From positions 1 through 15,266 of the forward strand of contig CAADVD010000050.1 in the NCBI GenBank assembly GCA_900752435.1: a stretch of 15,266 bases of DNA, read 5' to 3'. This DNA is from Oscillospiraceae bacterium. Its GTDB lineage: Bacteria > Bacillota > Clostridia > Oscillospirales > Ruminococcaceae. A model generated the notes under the pieces. It did not search any database. It was given only the letters and a program-made list of their open reading frames with translations, and was not told the origin of the DNA. The position numbers and the translations under genes are program-made. This document shows, in pieces, positions 8,586 to 15,118 of the stretch (position 1 is the stretch's first letter; every line of letters starts with the position of its first letter).

Positions 8586-8630
8586 AAAGCCTTGAAGACT
8601 GCGTGCAAGTCGCGGTTTTCAAGGCTTTTT
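8586..8630 (+). terminator. Rho-independent terminator of the two-component operon
   Basis: An 18-position stem (8586-8603 with 8611-8628) contains the perfect arms AAAGCCTTGAA and TTCAAGGCTTT plus inner GCG/CGC pairing. The loop is TGCAAGT, and the stem ends in a T-run. It begins 9 nt after the kinase stop codon. Confidence 0.9.
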
Positions 8631-8715
8631 CATAAGCCCTTTTATCTGCAAGCCGCGTGTATTTTGGGCAAAAGTATTTAAATTTTTAAAATTACTTTCC
8701 TTTTTCTTGATGAAA

Positions 8716-8724
8716 TGGTATAAT
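8716..8724 (+). promoter_or_regulatory. Promoter of the nfeD-like/flotillin operon
   Basis: TGGTATAAT combines a perfect TATAAT -10 with a TGn extension. The -35 position at 17 bp spacing (TTTCCT, 8696-8701) is weak, as expected for an extended -10 promoter. Transcription would start near 8731, giving a leader of about 40 nt. I saw no sigma-W-type TGAAAC/CGTA promoter, although the B. subtilis yuaFGI operon uses one. Confidence 0.55.
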
Positions 8725-8771
8725 AAAACCACAGTTGAGCATAAAAACACCACATAAGGAGGAATGCAACA

Positions 8772-9305
8772 ATCGAAAAAGTTTATACCATCTGCCTCAT
8801 CATCGGCTTTGTACTGCCGGCGCTGTCCTTAATTCTGTCGTTTATCGGCGACTTTTTTGAAGGACTGCTCTCGCTTGGACTGGACATTGGCGATGCCGGC
8901 CTGAGCTTTCTTCCCTTTTCCTTTCTGAGTCTTTGCGGCGGACTGCTGGCCTTTGGCGGCGTGGGACTGATGCAGTCCCGCTATACGCAAAACGGCGTGC
9001 TCATACTGATCGTTTCCCTGTTGTCCGGCTATGTGATGGCGCTGATTTTGCAGAACGCCGTCATTCGTCCGCTGTACCGCATCCGCCACGATCCGGTCAA
9101 AGACGAAAACATCCTATCCCTTGAAGGGAAAATTGTCTCAGAAATCGTGCCAAACGGATTTGGTTCTGCCTCTTTTGAAACCAAATCCGGAAAGCTCACC
9201 TACCCTGTCCGCTCTCTGGATGGGGAGCGCATCCGTTCCAACACGCCCGTCAAGCCCGTTCGCTTTGAGGGCAAAATCTTGATTGTCACCCCCAAAACAC
9301 CATAA
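8772..9305 (+). CDS. NfeD-like membrane protein (YuaF type), apparent ATC start
   Basis: The 177-residue product has three hydrophobic segments: about 4-24 (VYTICLIIGFVLPALSLIL), 36-62 (LSFLPFSFLSLCGGLLAFGG) and 74-96 (VLILIVSLLSGYVMALIL). A C-terminal OB-fold-like domain of the NfeD family follows (about 115-177, LEGKIVSEIVPNGFGSASF). In B. subtilis the equivalent YuaF partners flotillin YuaG in membrane microdomains. Coding is clear well upstream of the first in-frame ATG (8961), which would remove two membrane segments. The frame reaches AAGGAGG (8756-8762) with ATC at 8772 and an ideal 9-nt spacing. No ATG, GTG, TTG or CTG lies in frame at a usable distance. The ATG at 8764 is out of frame, touches the ribosome binding site and stops at 8832. 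The start is therefore ATC, or there is a sequence error there. The flotillin gene follows after 15 nt. Confidence 0.85.
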   Translation: MEKVYTICLIIGFVLPALSLILSFIGDFFEGLLSLGLDIGDAGLSFLPFSFLSLCGGLLAFGGVGLMQSRYTQNGVLILIVSLLSGYVMALILQNAVIRPLYRIRHDPVKDENILSLEGKIVSEIVPNGFGSASFETKSGKLTYPVRSLDGERIRSNTPVKPVRFEGKILIVTPKTP

Positions 9306-9320
9306 CACAAGGAGATTATC

Positions 9321-10853
9321 ATGTTCGATTTTTTTGAAAATTACACACCGCTTGTCATTGTCATCATTGGCATCCTGATCATCCTGCTGGTGATTCTGTC
9401 CATGTGGAAGAAAGTGCCGCAGGATAAGGCCGCCGTCATCACCGGTCTTAAAAAGCGCATCATCACCGGCGGCGGCGGAATTGTGATTCCGATTTTGGAG
9501 CGCGCCGACTACATTTCCCTTGAAAATATCCAACTGGAGATTCAAACGCAGGATACCATGACCTCCCAAGGCGTCCCCATCAGCATCATCAGCTACGCGA
9601 ACATCAAGGTAAAGAACGAAGAAACGCATATCTACACCGCGGTGGAGCAGTTTAATGTCAACAACGAGAGCAAAACCATCGGCATCATCAAGGAAACAGC
9701 CACCAACATGCTCGAGGGTAAGCTGCGTGAAATCGTTTCGCGCATGACCGTTGAAGATCTCTACCAAGACCGTGAAAAGCTCGGCAGTCAGGTTCAGGAG
9801 GTCATTGCCACCGACCTGCTGGAAATGGGGCTGGAAATTAAAAACTTCGCCATCCGCGACATCAGCGACGCCAACGGCTATTTGGAAGCGCTCGGCGCCG
9901 GCCGCATCGCGCAGGTCAAAAAAGACGCCGACATCGCCAAAGCCGAAGCGGAAAAAGAAAGCCGCATCCAAGTGGCCGAAGCCAAAAAGCTGGGCAGTCA
10001 GGCGGAATTAAAAGCCCAAACCGAAATTGCCAAAGCCCAAAAGGAAAAAGCCGTTCAAGAGCAGGAATACCGCATGGAACAGGAAACCGCCAAGGCGAAA
10101 GCCGACGCGGCCTACACCATCCAGCAGAACATCACGCTCAAAGCCGTCACCGATTCTCAAATGAACGCGGAAGTGCTCAAGCAGCAGCGCTTAAAGGACG
10201 TTGAAGCGGAAATCGTGCAAATTGAAATCACCAAGGAGCAAAAGGGCATTGAGCTTGCCGAAAAGCAAGCGGAACGCGCCAAACGCCGTTTGCAGGCCGA
10301 CGTGATTGAACCGGCGCTGGCCAAACGCGAGCAGGAAAAAGCCGAAGCCGACGCAGAAAAATACCGCAAAATCGCCGAAGCCGAAGCCGAAGCGGAGGCC
10401 AACCTGAAAAAAGGTCAGTCTGACGCTGAAATCATTCGCCGAAAAGGGGAAGCGGAGGCGGAAGCCATTCGCATCCGCGGACTTGCCGAAGCGGAAGCCA
10501 TGGAAAAGAAAGCCGAAGCGTACAGCAAGTACAACGACGCCGCCATGGCCAATATGCTCATTGAAGTGCTCCCGAACATTGCCGAAAAAGTAGCCGCTCC
10601 GCTCTCTCAAATTGAGAAAATCGTGGTGCTGGACGGCGGCGATTCCGAACACAGCGGTGTGGGCAAAGTCGCCGGCAATGTGGCTTCCGTCATGACCAGC
10701 GTGTTTGAAACCGTGGAGCAAATGACCGGCTTTGATTTCAAAGACGTGCTCAAAGCCCAAACGTATGACGCCAAGGTCAACAAAAACATTCAGATTTCTG
10801 CCGATTCAGCCGCCAAAGAGGTGCTGAACAACGCAACGGAATCCGACGAATAG
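9321..10853 (+). CDS. floT: Flotillin-like protein (FloT/YuaG family)
   Basis: This 510-residue scaffold protein of functional membrane microdomains is close in length to B. subtilis FloT. A short N-terminal membrane segment (about 11-29, VIVIIGILIILLVIL) leads into the SPFH/PHB domain (about 30-200), with VPQDKAAVITG, GGGGIVIPILERADYISL and DLLEMGLEIKNFAIRDISD. Residues about 200-420 form a long coiled coil rich in Glu-Ala and Lys repeats (KAEAEKE, AEAEAEANLKK, RRKGEAEAEAIRIRGLAEAEA), the flotillin oligomerisation domain. The C-terminal tail carries ANMLIEVLPNIAEKVAAPL. AAGGAG lies 8 nt before the ATG. It is cotranscribed with the NfeD-like gene, the usual flotillin partner, and ends at a strong terminator. 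It probably organises membrane complexes, perhaps including sensor kinases; that last role is inferred from the family. Confidence 0.96.
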   Translation: MFDFFENYTPLVIVIIGILIILLVILSMWKKVPQDKAAVITGLKKRIITGGGGIVIPILERADYISLENIQLEIQTQDTMTSQGVPISIISYANIKVKNEETHIYTAVEQFNVNNESKTIGIIKETATNMLEGKLREIVSRMTVEDLYQDREKLGSQVQEVIATDLLEMGLEIKNFAIRDISDANGYLEALGAGRIAQVKKDADIAKAEAEKESRIQVAEAKKLGSQAELKAQTEIAKAQKEKAVQEQEYRMEQETAKAKADAAYTIQQNITLKAVTDSQMNAEVLKQQRLKDVEAEIVQIEITKEQKGIELAEKQAERAKRRLQADVIEPALAKREQEKAEADAEKYRKIAEAEAEAEANLKKGQSDAEIIRRKGEAEAEAIRIRGLAEAEAMEKKAEAYSKYNDAAMANMLIEVLPNIAEKVAAPLSQIEKIVVLDGGDSEHSGVGKVAGNVASVMTSVFETVEQMTGFDFKDVLKAQTYDAKVNKNIQISADSAAKEVLNNATESDE

Positions 10854-10871
10854 TCTCTCCCATTCCAATCC

Positions 10872-10904
10872 AACCGGAACCTTACGGTTCCGGTTTTCTT
10901 TTTT
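10872..10904 (+). terminator. Rho-independent terminator after flotillin
   Basis: A perfect 10-bp stem, AACCGGAACC (10872-10881) with GGTTCCGGTT (10886-10895), has the tetraloop TTAC. It is followed by TTCTTTTTT, and lies 18 nt after the flotillin stop codon. Confidence 0.95.
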
Positions 10905-10913
10905 CCAAAATAG

Positions 10914-10942
10914 GCATATCCGCCAACTGCAATGAATATTAT
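10914..10942 (+). promoter_or_regulatory. Candidate sigma-E-type sporulation promoter of the cwlJ-gerQ pair
   Basis: GCATATC (10914-10920) fits a sigma-E -35 element. After 14 bp, AATATTAT (10935-10942) is a partial match to the CATACAnT -10. Transcription would begin near 10950, downstream of the ATG at 10932 and upstream of the preferred start at 11004. B. subtilis cwlJ is sigma-E dependent, which supports the reading, but the -10 match is only partial. Confidence 0.3.
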
Positions 10943-11003
10943 GAAACAAAAACAATGTGAGAGGATACCAATTTCACCTGCCGAAAAAAAGGGGGCATCC
11001 AAT

Positions 11004-11441
11004 ATGGCATTTTCCAATTTAGAAATCCTGGCTCGTACAATACAATGTGAAGCGGGCGGTGAGGGGGAAAATGGTATGAAAGCGGTGGCCTGCGTGGTGA
11101 TGAACCGCGTACAGGTCACTTACGGGGAGTATGGCCGCTTAGAACCAACCATCCGCGCAGTGATTTACCAGCCGGGACAATTTGACTGCGTGCGGGAACA
11201 ACTCCGCGGACAATACAATATGCAAAACATTTACAATATGCGGCCAGAACAGGTTCACTACGATATTGCCAATTGGGCAATCGCCGGCAACCGCCTGACC
11301 AACTTGGGCTTTGCCCTGTGGTACTTCAATCCCTTCCGGCCGTCCTGTCAGCAGTATTTCCCCTCCGATGTGGGGGAATTTGTCATTCGCATCGGCGATC
11401 ACTGCTTTTACAATCCGACGGAAAATTACGCCAACACCTAA
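11004..11441 (+). CDS. cwlJ: Spore cortex-lytic cell wall hydrolase, CwlJ-like (Hydrolase_2)
   Basis: The 145-residue protein has no signal peptide and no peptidoglycan-binding domain, like B. subtilis CwlJ (about 142 residues) and unlike SleB. The SleB/CwlJ catalytic fold shows RTIQCEAGGEGENGMKAV with the predicted catalytic glutamate E16, VVMNRV (31-36), the IYQPGQF loop (54-60), LWYFNP (105-110) and RIGDHCFYNPT (129-139). In Bacillus, CwlJ is made in the mother cell, sits in the coat and degrades cortex during calcium-dipicolinate-triggered germination. ATG at 11004 is preferred because AAAGGGGG lies 8 nt upstream and homology begins there. An in-frame ATG at 10932 would add 24 residues without family similarity. 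The GerQ-like gene follows 46 nt downstream, which strengthens CwlJ over a generic SleB-like hydrolase. Confidence 0.9.
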   Translation: MAFSNLEILARTIQCEAGGEGENGMKAVACVVMNRVQVTYGEYGRLEPTIRAVIYQPGQFDCVREQLRGQYNMQNIYNMRPEQVHYDIANWAIAGNRLTNLGFALWYFNPFRPSCQQYFPSDVGEFVIRIGDHCFYNPTENYANT

Positions 11442-11487
11442 ATTTTCTACACTCAAACCACTGTTTTTACACGATAAGGAGGTCACC

Positions 11488-11919
11488 ATGGACACTTTTC
11501 CAACTCCAGAAAACAACGGCCGCGTTTGGAACGCCGACTTTATGAACACCCGACTGCAAAACGGCCACGAAGAATTCTCCGACGGTTCCAGCCGCATGAA
11601 CAATTTCAACACGCCGCCTCAGCAAACCTTTGATAATGAAGAAATGCGTGGTTCGATGCAGCGCATTCTCGCCGATAACATCGGCGAATATGTGGTCATT
11701 GAATTTTTAATCGGCACGGAACGCATGATGCGCAAACAGGGACTGCTTTATTTTGTCGGAACCAGCTATGTCACTCTGTTTGACGACAACATCAAAAACT
11801 TCATTGTTTGCGACATTTTCTCCATTAAGTTCGTGTATTTCTACTATCCGGGCGATCGCCCCAGACGCAATTTTAATATATTGCCTGCGTCGGGCAACAA
11901 TGGAAACGGAAGATCCTAA
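11488..11919 (+). CDS. gerQ: GerQ-like spore coat protein
   Basis: The 143-residue protein has a polar, Asn/Gln/Pro-rich N-terminus (1-50) and a compact beta-rich domain (55-120). The domain reads RILADNIGEYVVIEFLIGTE, GLLYFVGTSYVTLFDD and FIVCDIFSIKFVYFYY, the pattern of the GerQ family (thin N-terminal tail, then alternating strands ending in a V-x-F-Y core). In Bacillus, GerQ is a coat protein needed to place CwlJ, and the two genes are adjacent in some species. The pairing here fits that. The glutamine-rich N-terminus could be a transglutaminase substrate as in B. subtilis GerQ, but this is inferred. The start has an ideal AAGGAGGT (11476-11483) site 4 nt upstream. A longer in-frame extension back to 11311 overlaps the hydrolase and is not used. 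Confidence 0.8.
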   Translation: MDTFPTPENNGRVWNADFMNTRLQNGHEEFSDGSSRMNNFNTPPQQTFDNEEMRGSMQRILADNIGEYVVIEFLIGTERMMRKQGLLYFVGTSYVTLFDDNIKNFIVCDIFSIKFVYFYYPGDRPRRNFNILPASGNNGNGRS

Positions 11920-11988
11920 ACTAAAATCAATGCTGTCATAAACCTCCGTGCAATTGACCCCTTCACTATACCCTCAAAAATGATAAAA

Positions 11989-12010
11989 AGTTGCACGCAA
12001 ATGTGCAACT
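11989..12010 (-). terminator. Terminator of the minus-strand membrane-protein gene
   Basis: A perfect 8-bp stem, AGTTGCAC (11989-11996) with GTGCAACT (12003-12010), has a 6-nt loop. Read on the minus strand it is followed by TTTTTATCATTTTTG, a good T-run. There is no T-run on the plus side. The gene it serves ends at 12131. Confidence 0.7.
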
Positions 12011-12060
12011 CTTCACAGATTATTTAGAATTTTCAACAATTTTTTACCTTTACTATGGAA

Positions 12061-12106
12061 AATCCGAGAAAACAATGCTTCGCGCATGGTCTTCTCGGAT
12101 TATTTT
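12061..12106 (+). terminator. Plus-strand terminator for the cwlJ-gerQ transcript
   Basis: AATCCGAGAA (12061-12070) pairs perfectly with TTCTCGGATT (12092-12101). Inner ATGC/GCAT pairing lies around a TTCG-containing loop. It is followed by ATTTTT on the plus strand. It lies 140 nt after gerQ and beyond the minus-strand terminator. Confidence 0.7.
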
Positions 12107-12130
12107 TGAGCGTATCTTGACTGCGGAAAG

Positions 12131-12619
12131 TCAGTCCAATGGAAAATCCACTTCCTCCTCCGCCAAGGCTTGCTCAGACGGCGGCTCTTCCGGTTCATTT
12201 TCTTCGGGTGCACTCTTGAACAGTTGGACAAAGCGAATCAACGCCACCAGAATCACAATGCCGCTCAAGGTCACTTCCAAATTCTCACTGCATCCGTCTC
12301 CGCCCGCTGTCACCGCTTGCTGAAGCGCTTCATCGGACAATTGGTAGTAGCCAAACAGCGCATACAAGACCAGAATCGATGAGACCATCTGCATCTGAAA
12401 GGTATCCGGATAACAAGCTTCATCAAAGGTTTCCGGCGATAAGGTACTGTCCAGCAGCATCGCGCGCTGCACATGAAACAGCTTATAACGCAGCAAAATA
12501 CCGGCCAAAATAAAGTTTAAATTGCATTCAGCACGATCCAACTGCTTCAGTTCGCTTTTGACCTCATCCGGCAGATCGTCCCAGTCAAACGCCGGACAAG
12601 CACTTCCATGGTCAATCAC
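12131..12619 (-). CDS. Uncharacterised small membrane protein, possibly sporulation-linked
   Basis: I do not recognise a family. Starting at GTG 12619 the product has 162 residues: an acidic N-terminus (FDWDDLPDEVKSELKQLD), a weakly hydrophobic stretch (35-47, LNFILAGILLRYK), and two clear membrane segments at about 79-93 (VSSILVLYALFGYY) and 115-135 (EVTLSGIVILVALIRFVQLF). The tail is very acidic (EENEPEEPPSEQALAEEE). GTG 12619 is preferred because AAGGTGGG lies 4-5 nt upstream; an in-frame GTG at 12628 would place its ribosome binding site too close. A sigma-K consensus promoter (12671-12699) and its location between cwlJ-gerQ and ypeB suggest a mother-cell sporulation role, which is inference. 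It has its own terminator at 11989. Confidence 0.8.
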   Translation of the reverse strand: MIDHGSACPAFDWDDLPDEVKSELKQLDRAECNLNFILAGILLRYKLFHVQRAMLLDSTLSPETFDEACYPDTFQMQMVSSILVLYALFGYYQLSDEALQQAVTAGGDGCSENLEVTLSGIVILVALIRFVQLFKSAPEENEPEEPPSEQALAEEEVDFPLD

Positions 12620-12670
12620 ATATCCCACCTTCCCTTTGGATTTGGTGTAAGCCCAGAAAAAGGGCTTCTC

Positions 12671-12699
12671 TATTGTATGAATCCATTGCTGAAACGGTG
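12671..12699 (-). promoter_or_regulatory. Candidate sigma-K promoter of the uncharacterised membrane-protein gene
   Basis: On the minus strand CACC (12696-12699) is followed by 16 bp and then CATACAATA (12671-12679). This matches every specified position of the B. subtilis sigma-K consensus mACm-N16-CATAnnnTA. The -10 also fits the sigma-E form CATACAnT, but the -35 fits sigma-K better. Transcription would start near 12663, giving a leader of about 44 nt. Confidence 0.5.
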
Positions 12700-12738
12700 A
12701 ATGCTGTGTCCTGAGCCATTGGATGGATGCTCTGACCC

Positions 12739-13536
12739 CTAGTTCTTTTTGTATAATACCACAAGCCTGCTGGAAATATTTTTTATAAACGAAATCCGTC
12801 CCAAGACACGATAAATCGGATACATTTCTTTCATTCCCTCCGCCAAGCTGACTTCTTTCACAAAATGAAACTTTGGAGCAATGGACTTGACATCCTGTAC
12901 GGAGCGAAGCGCCCAGGTGAATTTGGCTTTGCTGGCCTCAATTGATTTTTCCTTAACGTGCTTCAAAGCAAATGGCGAGATGGTTTCCATCACAACGGTA
13001 ACATCCAAAAAATTCTGGCCAATGATGGTAAAGATTTGCTGCACGTCCTGCTCAGTTAAATACATGACCAGCCCTTCAATCACCACCAAAACCGCACCCT
13101 GCGGTTTATCGATTTCCTGTGCCCAGCTTGCATCCATCGCAGATTTGGCCACCATCGTTACGCGTCCGTTTTCCTTTAAAAAGCGCTCACGCACCGCAAT
13201 TGTTTCGGGTAAATCAAGATTGTACCAGCGAATCATTCCATTATCGACACGATAAAATCGGGTATCCATACCACAGGCAATGTTGATGATCGTTGCATGG
13301 GGATGCTGGCACACAAAATCCTGCACCATGCGGTCGAGCAAAATGGTACGCGCAATTACGCCATTGCTCATCAGTGCGTCCTGTTCGGCCGTCGAAAAAT
13401 CGTAATCCAGTTTCGATACAATTTCAATGGACTTTTCGTCATAAATTTTAGGATTCTTTTTCTTCGATTCTCTCGCTCTGGCATACAGTGTTTGAATCAT
13501 CGTTTCCGGTACGCCCTGTATGTTAATCTTCTCCAT
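12739..13536 (-). CDS. Class I SAM-dependent methyltransferase, LCMT (leucine carboxyl methyltransferase) family
   Basis: The 265-residue cytoplasmic protein has the LCMT-type SAM-binding motif ATIINIACGMDTRFYR (81-96), in which the GxDTRxYR segment is diagnostic, followed by WYNLDLPE (104-111) with the acidic residue expected to hold SAM. A later IEGLVMYLTEQDV segment (near 153-165) is the typical post-motif strand and helix. The bacterial members of this family act on varied small molecules, often O- or N-methylation, so the substrate here cannot be named. The start at 13536 has GGGGAG 6-7 nt upstream. It has a consensus promoter with a palindromic operator and no cotranscribed partner. Its role is unrelated, as far as can be seen, to the sporulation genes on either side. 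Confidence 0.88.
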   Translation of the reverse strand: MEKINIQGVPETMIQTLYARARESKKKNPKIYDEKSIEIVSKLDYDFSTAEQDALMSNGVIARTILLDRMVQDFVCQHPHATIINIACGMDTRFYRVDNGMIRWYNLDLPETIAVRERFLKENGRVTMVAKSAMDASWAQEIDKPQGAVLVVIEGLVMYLTEQDVQQIFTIIGQNFLDVTVVMETISPFALKHVKEKSIEASKAKFTWALRSVQDVKSIAPKFHFVKEVSLAEGMKEMYPIYRVLGRISFIKNISSRLVVLYKKN

Positions 13537-13555
13537 ATCCAGCTCCCCTTTTCAA

Positions 13556-13569
13556 TTAGTTTAAACTAA
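13556..13569. promoter_or_regulatory. Palindromic operator at the methyltransferase transcription start
   Basis: TTAGTTTAAACTAA is a perfect 14-bp palindrome. With flanks it forms an 18-bp near-palindrome with one mismatch. It overlaps the predicted transcription start (near 13568) of the minus-strand promoter. AT-rich palindromes of this kind at this place are typical of MarR- or TetR-type repressor sites. The regulator is not encoded in this window. Confidence 0.5.
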
Positions 13570-13574
13570 CTAAA

Positions 13575-13603
13575 ATTATATCTTTCAACTACCCTCTTGT
13601 CAA
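13575..13603 (-). promoter_or_regulatory. Consensus sigma-A promoter of the methyltransferase gene
   Basis: On the minus strand TTGACA (13598-13603), a 17-bp spacer and TATAAT (13575-13580) match the housekeeping consensus at all 12 positions. The leader to the ATG at 13536 is about 32 nt. Such a strong promoter normally needs repression, consistent with the palindrome next to it. Confidence 0.85.
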
Positions 13604-13665
13604 TACCCGCACTTTTTGTGCCGTTTCCTTCGTATAAGCGAGAAACTTTAAAACGATGTACTTTC

Positions 13666-13694
13666 GCATATTTTTTCCCAAAACAGAAACACTA
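13666..13694 (+). promoter_or_regulatory. Weak candidate sigma-G-type promoter of ypeB
   Basis: GCATA (13666-13670) fits the sigma-G -35 form, and 17 bp later AACACTA (13688-13694) matches 5 of 7 positions of CATACTA. B. subtilis ypeB is sigma-G dependent, which is why I looked. The -10 match is imperfect. Confidence 0.25.
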
Positions 13695-13723
13695 ATGACA
13701 TCTTACCTGGACGGAGGAATTCT

Positions 13724-15073
13724 ATGAATATGACTTTATCCCGCCGCTGTATTGTGCGGCTGATCAGCTTCGGACTTGCGCTGTTGCTCGTTTTGGCGGT
13801 GCTGGCCGGTACCAGCGCGCGCCGTGCCCGAATTGCCGAACGGCAATTGGAATACCAGTATCTTCGCAGTATCGATGATTTGGGCAATTATTTGGAAAAC
13901 ATTGAAACCGCTTTGACCAAGACCATGTACGCCGGTACGGCGCCCACCATGACCAACCTGACCTCCAAGCTGTGGCGCGAATCCGGATTTGCCAAAGAGA
14001 GCCTATCGGTACTGCCGATGAATGAACTCAATCTGGAAAGCACCTATAAATTTCTCTCTCAGTTGGGCGATTATGCGGTCAGCTTAAGCAAAAAGATGGA
14101 ACGAGGCGAAACCATCACGGAGGAGGAACGCCAGAATCTATTCAAAATGAAAGCATATGCGGATCAGTTCTTGCAGGAAGTACTGGTGTTACAAGACAAC
14201 ATCCGCACCGGTACCGTCTCCCTATCCGAGGTAAAACAGGACGTCAACGGCGCTCTTGTCGTCAACGCGCAGGAAAGCCTATCGGAAGGCTTTTTGGAAT
14301 TCGAGGAGGGCTTCACAGCGTATCCGACGTTAATCTATGACGGCCCGTTCTCCGACCACATTTTGCAAAAAAAGCCGGAAATGCTTATGGATGCCCCAGA
14401 AGTATCGCAGGAAGAAGCCCAAAAAACAGCCGCAGCGGCATTGGAAGTGGATGCCACTAGACTACAGCCTGACACGGATGAGGAAGGCAACATGCCATCT
14501 TACTGCTTTCAAACCGATACGAGCAGTGTAGCAGTGACCAAGCAGGGCGGTTTTGTGAGCTACTGCATTCGGAATCGTGAAGTAAGCGAGCAAAAGATGA
14601 CCGTTTCAGATTGTCTGGGGGCGGCAGAAGAATATTTGCGTCAAATTGGCATTGAGGGCGTAACCTCCACCTATTATGAAATTGCCGACAACCGGCTGAC
14701 CGTCAACTTTGCCCATACCGAACAAGATGTGATGTGTTATACAGACTTGGTTAAAGTGACTGTAGCAATGGACAACGCCGATATACTCAGCTACGATGGG
14801 CGCGGTTACTTGACCAATCATCATGATCGCGGCTCATTGACGCCATCCATTTCGCAGGAACAAGCACAGCAGGCAATCAGCCCACTGCTGACAGTCAAAA
14901 GTGTGCAATTGGCTTTGATTCCGGATGAAGGGCTGAATGAAGTATTGTGTTATGAATTCAAATGCAGTTCCGCCGAGGATGAAAATGTATTGGTCTACGT
15001 CAATGCAGAAACCGGTGCAGAGCAACAGATTTTGGTGCTGTATATCGATGAAAATGGAACGCTGACGTTATAA
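13724..15073 (+). CDS. ypeB: Germination protein YpeB-like (PepSY domains)
   Basis: The 449-residue protein has an uncleaved-looking N-terminal membrane segment (about 11-28, VRLISFGLALLLVLAVLAG). A helical N-terminal domain (about 35-200) follows, with YQYLRSIDDLGNYLENIE, KTMYAG and WRESGFAKESLSVLP, closely resembling YpeB. C-terminal PepSY-like modules start near 225 (VSQEEAQKTAAAALEVDA), about 293-365 (VSDCLGAAEEYLRQIGIEG, ending YDGRGYLTNHH) and 373-449 (ISQEQAQQAISPLL to the end). In Bacillus, YpeB is made in the forespore and is mutually required with cortex hydrolase SleB. Here no sleB lies next to it, so its hydrolase partner must be elsewhere or different; CwlJ-like is about 2.3 kb away but acts from the coat side. 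GGAGG (13713-13717) lies 6 nt before the ATG. A strong terminator follows. Confidence 0.9.
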   Translation: MNMTLSRRCIVRLISFGLALLLVLAVLAGTSARRARIAERQLEYQYLRSIDDLGNYLENIETALTKTMYAGTAPTMTNLTSKLWRESGFAKESLSVLPMNELNLESTYKFLSQLGDYAVSLSKKMERGETITEEERQNLFKMKAYADQFLQEVLVLQDNIRTGTVSLSEVKQDVNGALVVNAQESLSEGFLEFEEGFTAYPTLIYDGPFSDHILQKKPEMLMDAPEVSQEEAQKTAAAALEVDATRLQPDTDEEGNMPSYCFQTDTSSVAVTKQGGFVSYCIRNREVSEQKMTVSDCLGAAEEYLRQIGIEGVTSTYYEIADNRLTVNFAHTEQDVMCYTDLVKVTVAMDNADILSYDGRGYLTNHHDRGSLTPSISQEQAQQAISPLLTVKSVQLALIPDEGLNEVLCYEFKCSSAEDENVLVYVNAETGAEQQILVLYIDENGTLTL

Positions 15074-15084
15074 GTGCAAGTAAC

Positions 15085-15117
15085 AAAAAACCGTATGGAC
15101 AATCCATACGGTTTTTT
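15085..15117. terminator. Bidirectional terminator between ypeB and the tRNA genes
   Basis: A 10-bp perfect stem, ACCGTATGGA (15090-15099) with TCCATACGGT (15103-15112), has a CAA loop. It is flanked by AAAAAA on one side and TTTTTT on the other, so it works on both strands. It ends ypeB transcription from the left and the tRNA transcript from the right. Confidence 0.95.
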
Positions 15118-15118
15118 A

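Noticed and set aside
9940..10520. Repeated GAAGCGGAA/GCCGAAGCC-type motifs in the flotillin gene as a DNA repeat array
   Set aside because: They encode the Glu-Ala heptad coiled coil of flotillin. The spacing is irregular and no CRISPR-like spacers are present.
9138..10760. Long minus-strand frames opposite the nfeD-like and flotillin genes (277 and 189 codons)
   Set aside because: They are mirror products of the Glu/Ala/Lys-rich coding sequence, giving Phe/Gly/Asp-rich low-complexity peptides. No ribosome binding site or homology is visible.
10932..11003. N-terminal extension of the CwlJ-like hydrolase from ATG 10932
   Set aside because: There is no ribosome binding site before 10932, family similarity begins at 11004, and the candidate promoter's start site would fall downstream of 10932.
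11444..11476. Second possible LytTR-type pair upstream of gerQ (TCTACACT and TTTACACG)
   Set aside because: The offset is 20 bp rather than 21, the half-sites agree poorly, and the pair lies between two genes that look cotranscribed.
12649..12667. Small hairpin AAGCCC/GGGCTT as terminator of the methyltransferase gene
   Set aside because: The stem is only 6 bp with no T-run following it on the minus strand, and it lies in the predicted leader of the next gene.
13629..13671. TTCGTATAA and TTCGCATAT as a possible LytTR site before ypeB
   Set aside because: The offset is 34 bp, not 21, and the half-sites diverge.
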